Made by a program: the position numbers and the translations under genes. DNA of 34,541 nucleotides from Candidatus Cloacimonadota bacterium. Lineage in GTDB: Bacteria > Cloacimonadota > Cloacimonadia > Cloacimonadales > Cloacimonadaceae. How positions within the stretch are numbered: the stretch's first letter is position 1; the number at the start of each line of letters is the position of its first letter. The notes under the pieces are model-generated. The model made no database searches and was not told the DNA's origin. It saw only the letters and a program-made list of their open reading frames with translations. This document shows positions 34,338 through 34,541 of this stretch, piece after piece. The DNA lies in NCBI GenBank assembly GCA_029561955.1, contig JAKQWO010000071.1, positions 1 to 34,541 on the forward strand, read 5' to 3'.

Positions 34338-34541
34338 CCTACTAAATTAGTAGGTGTTCATTCCAGTGACTTGGAGCCGGAAAAGGTCGGTGTTTTTGAA
34401 ATATTTGCCCTCCGATCAGGAAATGGTTACAGGAAATGGCCATTTTGGACCCCTCTCAAAGCCGCTGTTTATGCGGCGTCCCTGCCCCGCCCCTGCTCGG
34501 CTCCTCCTCCATCGAGCAGGAACCACGTAGGATTGCAATAG
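34338..34541 (-). repeat. 204-bp structured intergenic element, copy 2 (may run past the window edge)
   Basis: This is the inverted copy of 14398-14601. Read on the minus strand it starts CTATTGCAATCCTA at the last base of the window and ends with hairpin CCTACTAATTTAGTAGG (34338-34354). The CCTGCTCG/CGAGCAGG hairpin and GCCGC-ATAAACA-GCGGC hairpin are both intact, while sequence after them is diverged. The 34114-34337 stretch before it holds no gene I can support. Confidence 0.75.

Noticed and set aside
34242-34541. 99-residue plus-strand frame at the right edge
   Set aside because: More than half of it is the reverse strand of the 204-bp element. It has no ribosome site and a Pro/Ser-rich tail made by the hairpins.

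Overview
The window looks like a chromosomal piece of an uncultured, Cloacimonadota-type (Candidatus Cloacimonas-like) or related Fibrobacteres-Chlorobi-Bacteroidetes-side Gram-negative bacterium. Evidence: four secreted proteins end in a 'YPNPF...YNIRGQKV...WDG...G.Y..R' FlgD/type-IX-style sorting domain; a TonB-dependent receptor implies an outer membrane; base composition is moderate; housekeeping genes are packed into long same-strand operons with overlapping stops and starts. The taxonomic placement is inference from protein style, not from a marker search.

Layout. (1) 1-451: 3' end of a secreted sorting-domain gene and its hairpin terminator. (2) 452-802: non-coding DNA with a nested 22-bp-arm palindrome and two copies of a short palindromic repeat. 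(3) 803-4630: a very large secreted protein of unknown function, with a close paralogue on the opposite strand at 10278-14123. The pair brackets a metabolic block: a phosphate module on + (DUF47/PhoU-like protein, PiT permease, AEC permease) under a near-perfect sigma-70 promoter, and an iron-sulfur module on - (Rrf2 regulator, cysteine desulfurase, IscU-type scaffold with an extra C-terminal domain) with a palindromic operator candidate over its -10 box. (4) 14124-14731: about 600 bp of repeat-rich non-coding DNA. It includes a 204-bp structured element whose second copy lies in inverted orientation at the right window edge (34338-34541). (5) 14732-25251: nine tightly packed genes on the minus strand, in transcription order fusA, STAS antagonist, response regulator/anti-sigma-kinase fusion, prmC, murA, sugar-nucleotide epimerase, iron alcohol dehydrogenase, ABC ATPase, TonB-dependent receptor. 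(6) 25515-26142: a HepT/MntA (HEPN-MNT) toxin-antitoxin pair in a small island. (7) 26687-33387: a second minus-strand operon with its own sigma-70 promoter, in transcription order small secreted protein, sorting-domain protein, obg, dprA, secreted transglutaminase-like protein. (8) 33388-34541: direct repeats around another short palindrome, a cysteine-containing small protein of unknown function, then the second copy of the 204-bp element.

How the parts work together: the phosphate genes probably form a Pi uptake/homeostasis unit, and the Rrf2-NifS-NifU genes form an autoregulated Fe-S assembly unit. The STAS and receiver-HATPase pair forms a partner-switching regulatory circuit whose phosphatase and target sigma factor lie elsewhere. 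The ABC ATPase and TonB receptor are the two ends of an iron-chelate or cobalamin uptake route whose permease and binding protein are not in the window. The most novel-looking material is non-coding: the 204-bp inverted element with three conserved hairpins, and the dispersed family of about 27-bp palindromes found in four intergenic places.
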